Shown here one piece after another: positions 58,942-60,893 of a stretch of 60,893 nt of DNA. Within the stretch, counting starts at the first letter, position 1, and each line of letters opens with the position of its first letter. This DNA is from an uncultured Bacteroidales bacterium. GTDB lineage: Bacteria; Bacteroidota; Bacteroidia; Bacteroidales; Paludibacteraceae. The DNA lies in the NCBI GenBank assembly GCA_902765485.1, contig CACWZZ010000018.1, forward strand, positions 1-60,893, read 5' to 3'. Made by a program: the position numbers and the translations under genes. Under the pieces are notes generated by a model. The model made no database searches. It worked only from the letters and a program-made list of their open reading frames with translations, and was not told the origin of the DNA.

Positions 58942-60198
58942 ATGGAATTTAATCGAGATTTGTACCTTCAGAAACTCATTAGCGCAAGCAAAAATGACAT
59001 GATTAAAATCGTTACCGGTATTCGTCGGTGCGGTAAATCCTATCTGCTGTTTGAGATTTTCCGTAACTATCTGTTATCCCAAGGAGTGGCAGAAGATCAT
59101 ATTATCGGCTTGGCATTAGATGACAACCGCAACAAAGATTTGCGCAATCCGGATAAACTACTGGAGTACATTGATAGCCAACTTATTCAAGATGGGCAGA
59201 CTAGTTATGTTATCTTGGATGAAGTACAGATGGTAGATGATTTTGTGGGTGTACTACTTAGTATGACCCATATGCGGAATGTACAGACATACGTTTCCGG
59301 CAGTAATAGCAGGTTCCTTAGCAAGGATGTGGTAACAGAGTTCCGTGGTCGAGGCTGGGAAATACGGGTTCGTCCGCTGAGTTTTGCTGAATATTTAGAG
59401 GGCGTAGGTGGTGATAAACGCGACGCATTGGAAGATTACTATACTTACGGCGGTCTGCCGGCAGTAGCGAAGATGGAAACAGCGGAAGAAAAAGAAGCGT
59501 ACCTGAAGGATTTATATCGCACCATCTATCTCAAAGATATTATTGAGCGCAACCGTTTGCAGAACGAGGAGGGTTTGGAGGAGATTTTCCGCGTGTTGGC
59601 ATCATCAATGGGCACAGCAGTAAATCCTACAAAGATAGCGAATACCTTCAAGTCGGTAGCAAACATAAAAATATCAAGTCATACAATTACCAAATATATA
59701 GAATACTTGAAGGATGCATTTTTGGTAAGCGAGGCACTGCGTTATGATGTGAAAGGTCGTAAGTATATCGGGTCTGATAGTAAGTTCTATTTTGAAGACC
59801 CGGGCATCCGGAATGCTATCATCGGTTTTCGCCAAGTGGAATACAGCCACATGATGGAGAACGTACTATATAACGAACTTTGCGCGCGCGGTTATAGCGT
59901 GGATGTAGGATTGGTAGAGGTTTGGGAAAAGAATGAAGAAGGGAATATCGTTCATAAACGAATTGAAGTGGACTACGTTATTAACCGTGGTTCACAGCGC
60001 ATATATGTGCAATCGGCATACTCGATGCCGGATGAGGAAAAACGGGATCAAGAGCAGCGACCGCTGATAAAAATAAACGATAGTTTCAGGAAAATCATCA
60101 TCTCCGGCGAACATAAAGGCAAATTTTACAATGATGAAGGAGTCTTACGGATAGGAGTATTTGATTTTCTATTAGACAGAGACTGCCTGAACGAATAA
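58942..60198 (+). CDS. AAA-family ATPase with DUF4143 domain
   Basis: 418 residues. P-loop GIRRCGKSYLL at about 25-35, Walker B 'SYVILDEVQMV', 'YVSGSNSRFLS' and 'EFRGRGWEIRVRPLSFAEYL' sensor/box region, then DUF4143 ('FYFEDPGIRNAI', 'MENVLYNELCARGYSVDVG', 'EVDYVINRG'). The terminal part has a PDDEXK-like arrangement in many members. The family is common in Bacteroidota and archaea and its job is not established. The gene has its own promoter and terminator, a stand-alone cassette between the duplicated secreted-protein pairs. Confidence 0.92.
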   Translation: MEFNRDLYLQKLISASKNDMIKIVTGIRRCGKSYLLFEIFRNYLLSQGVAEDHIIGLALDDNRNKDLRNPDKLLEYIDSQLIQDGQTSYVILDEVQMVDDFVGVLLSMTHMRNVQTYVSGSNSRFLSKDVVTEFRGRGWEIRVRPLSFAEYLEGVGGDKRDALEDYYTYGGLPAVAKMETAEEKEAYLKDLYRTIYLKDIIERNRLQNEEGLEEIFRVLASSMGTAVNPTKIANTFKSVANIKISSHTITKYIEYLKDAFLVSEALRYDVKGRKYIGSDSKFYFEDPGIRNAIIGFRQVEYSHMMENVLYNELCARGYSVDVGLVEVWEKNEEGNIVHKRIEVDYVINRGSQRIYVQSAYSMPDEEKRDQEQRPLIKINDSFRKIIISGEHKGKFYNDEGVLRIGVFDFLLDRDCLNE

Positions 60199-60221
60199 AC
60201 AGACGTTCTCTCCCTCTCCCC

Positions 60222-60254
60222 ATCCTTGTCACCCGCGTGGCAGGGATTTTTTGT
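60222..60254 (+). terminator. Intrinsic terminator after the ATPase gene
   Basis: ATCCTTGTCAC-CCGC-GTGGCAGGGAT followed by T6; stem with G.T pairs. Nearly identical to the hairpin at 58448. Confidence 0.8.
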
Positions 60255-60296
60255 GTCTGCCGTCAATTTTTCCATATGCAGTGATATAATCCGTCA

Positions 60297-60365
60297 CTTT
60301 TGTACGATTTGAGAGTCGATTTGTACGATTTGAGAGTGCTTTTTCATAAAAAAGCAGTAATTTTG
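60297..60365 (+). promoter_or_regulatory. Double TTTGTACGATTTGAGAGT site and promoter, copy 2
   Basis: Elements at 60297-60316 (first bases differ) and 60318-60337, then TAATTTTG at 60358-60365, with the same 21-base steps as at 55274. The following GCAGCGC is also shared. Confidence 0.75.
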
Positions 60366-60403
60366 CAGCGCAAAATTGGGTAATAAACAAAAACAACATA
60401 CCT

Positions 60404-60886
60404 ATGAGAAAACTTTTACCTCTTCTTTCTGCCTTGCTCCTCTGCCTTGGAGTATGGGCGCAGGACGCAGCTGTCCAGAAACTGAATGTTCACATGATGG
60501 ACGGACAGGTGGTAACGTTCCTTTTGGATCAGGAGCCGGTGACGAAGTTCGAGCCGGGACAGCTGATCATTCAGACCTCAGGCGATGCGCCGATCATCTA
60601 CCTCATCGAAAACGTACGCAAGTACACGTACGAAGGTCTGCCGGAAGGTATCGATGCACCGATAGCAGCTCCGGGTACGATTGTGGTGCGGCAAGGAAAA
60701 GACATGGTGGCGTTGGACGGTCTGCCCGACAAGACGACAGTCTCCATCTATTCCGCGGACGGCAAGCTGCTTGTCAGCCGTCAGGCTATAGGCGGCCAAA
60801 CGACGGTACTTCCTATGACCGCGTTCCCCGCAGGTAACTATATTATTAACGCAGGCGGTGCCTCCTTTAAATTCGTGAAACAATGA
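60404..60886 (+). CDS. Small secreted protein with type IX sorting-like C-terminus, copy 2
   Basis: 160 residues, same length as the copy at 55395. Signal peptide (ends VWAQ), core 'LNVHMMDGQVVTFLLDQEPV' identical to copy 1, C-terminal sorting-like domain 'VSIYSADGKLLVSRQAIGG', 'FPAGNYIINAGGASFKFVKQ'. The middle is highly conserved between copies while signal peptide and C-terminus drift. Preceded by the same promoter and double operator, followed by an overlapping start. Confidence 0.78.
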   Translation: MRKLLPLLSALLLCLGVWAQDAAVQKLNVHMMDGQVVTFLLDQEPVTKFEPGQLIIQTSGDAPIIYLIENVRKYTYEGLPEGIDAPIAAPGTIVVRQGKDMVALDGLPDKTTVSIYSADGKLLVSRQAIGGQTTVLPMTAFPAGNYIINAGGASFKFVKQ

Positions 60887-60893
60887 AAACAGC
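60883..60893 (+). CDS. Start of the next gene (partial), probably a large secreted partner
   Basis: ATGAAAACAGC at the window edge overlaps the previous stop as ATGA, exactly as 55874 overlaps 55877. Only three codons are visible; the assignment is by analogy to the first cassette. Confidence 0.45.

Overview
The window comes from a member of the Bacteroidota, most likely an uncultured gut-type Bacteroidales. Three things point there: many genes follow a TAnnTTTG box with TTTG about 18 to 25 bases upstream (the Bacteroidota -7/-33 promoter); the gene content is typical (PorX, Mfa-type fimbriae, DUF4249 with a TonB receptor, DUF5606, PASTA-RluD, DUF3575/OmpA); and Shine-Dalgarno sites are mostly absent. 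No rRNA, tRNA, CRISPR array or integrase was seen.

Layout. (1) 1-14.6 kb, minus strand: a surface-structure locus of an AraC-type membrane regulator, a DUF3575/OmpA protein, an Mfa1-like major fimbrillin, two FimB/Mfa2-like lipoproteins and a giant beta-helix protein that runs off the left edge. (2) 14.6-15.8 kb: a gene-free block built from repeats. (3) 15.8-33.3 kb: core housekeeping genes (CPBP protease, zinc-ribbon protein, Nif3, DUF5606, CNNM/CBS transporter, SmpB, GpmI, PASTA protein, RluD-type synthase, PorX, EEP hydrolase, rhomboid, HU, Adk, Obg, ClC). (4) 33.3-51.1 kb: a defence-type island with a DUF1016 nuclease, Fic, an unknown cytosolic/membrane pair, a type I restriction system with fused M and S, a Y1/RAYT transposase lodged between M-S and R, a membrane protein, a GIY-YIG protein, AbiH, a sigma-4-like protein, an HTH/metallophosphoesterase pair and RhuM. 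(5) 51.1-60.9 kb: a TonB receptor/DUF4249 pair, then two copies of a two-gene secreted-protein cassette flanking an AAA/DUF4143 ATPase.

The main discovery is in the repeats. A degenerate heptanucleotide, NNNTCAG, forms register-perfect tandem arrays both between genes and inside conserved housekeeping genes (CPBP protease, smpB, rluD, porX, obg, a TonB receptor). Because 7 is not a multiple of 3, every forward frame reads the same heptapeptide (for example SAISHQP), whereas the reverse strand carries a TGA every 21 bases; accordingly, arrays inside genes always lie in the readable orientation. A second heptamer (GGTGAAA) behaves the same way. Separately, at least five intergenic copies of a ~120-150 nt four-stem, cloverleaf-like element show compensatory base changes, and their non-Watson-Crick pairs are mostly C.A on the plus strand, implying a minus-strand RNA. 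A third, ~300 nt repeat lies directly 5' of two unrelated genes in the same orientation, as a cis-acting leader would.

The heptamer arrays and cloverleaf elements are essentially absent from the 33-51 kb island, which suggests the island arrived separately. PorX and the C-terminal sorting-like domains of the small secreted proteins at 55.4 and 60.4 kb suggest an active type IX secretion system. All functions are inferred from reading the sequence; no database search was run.
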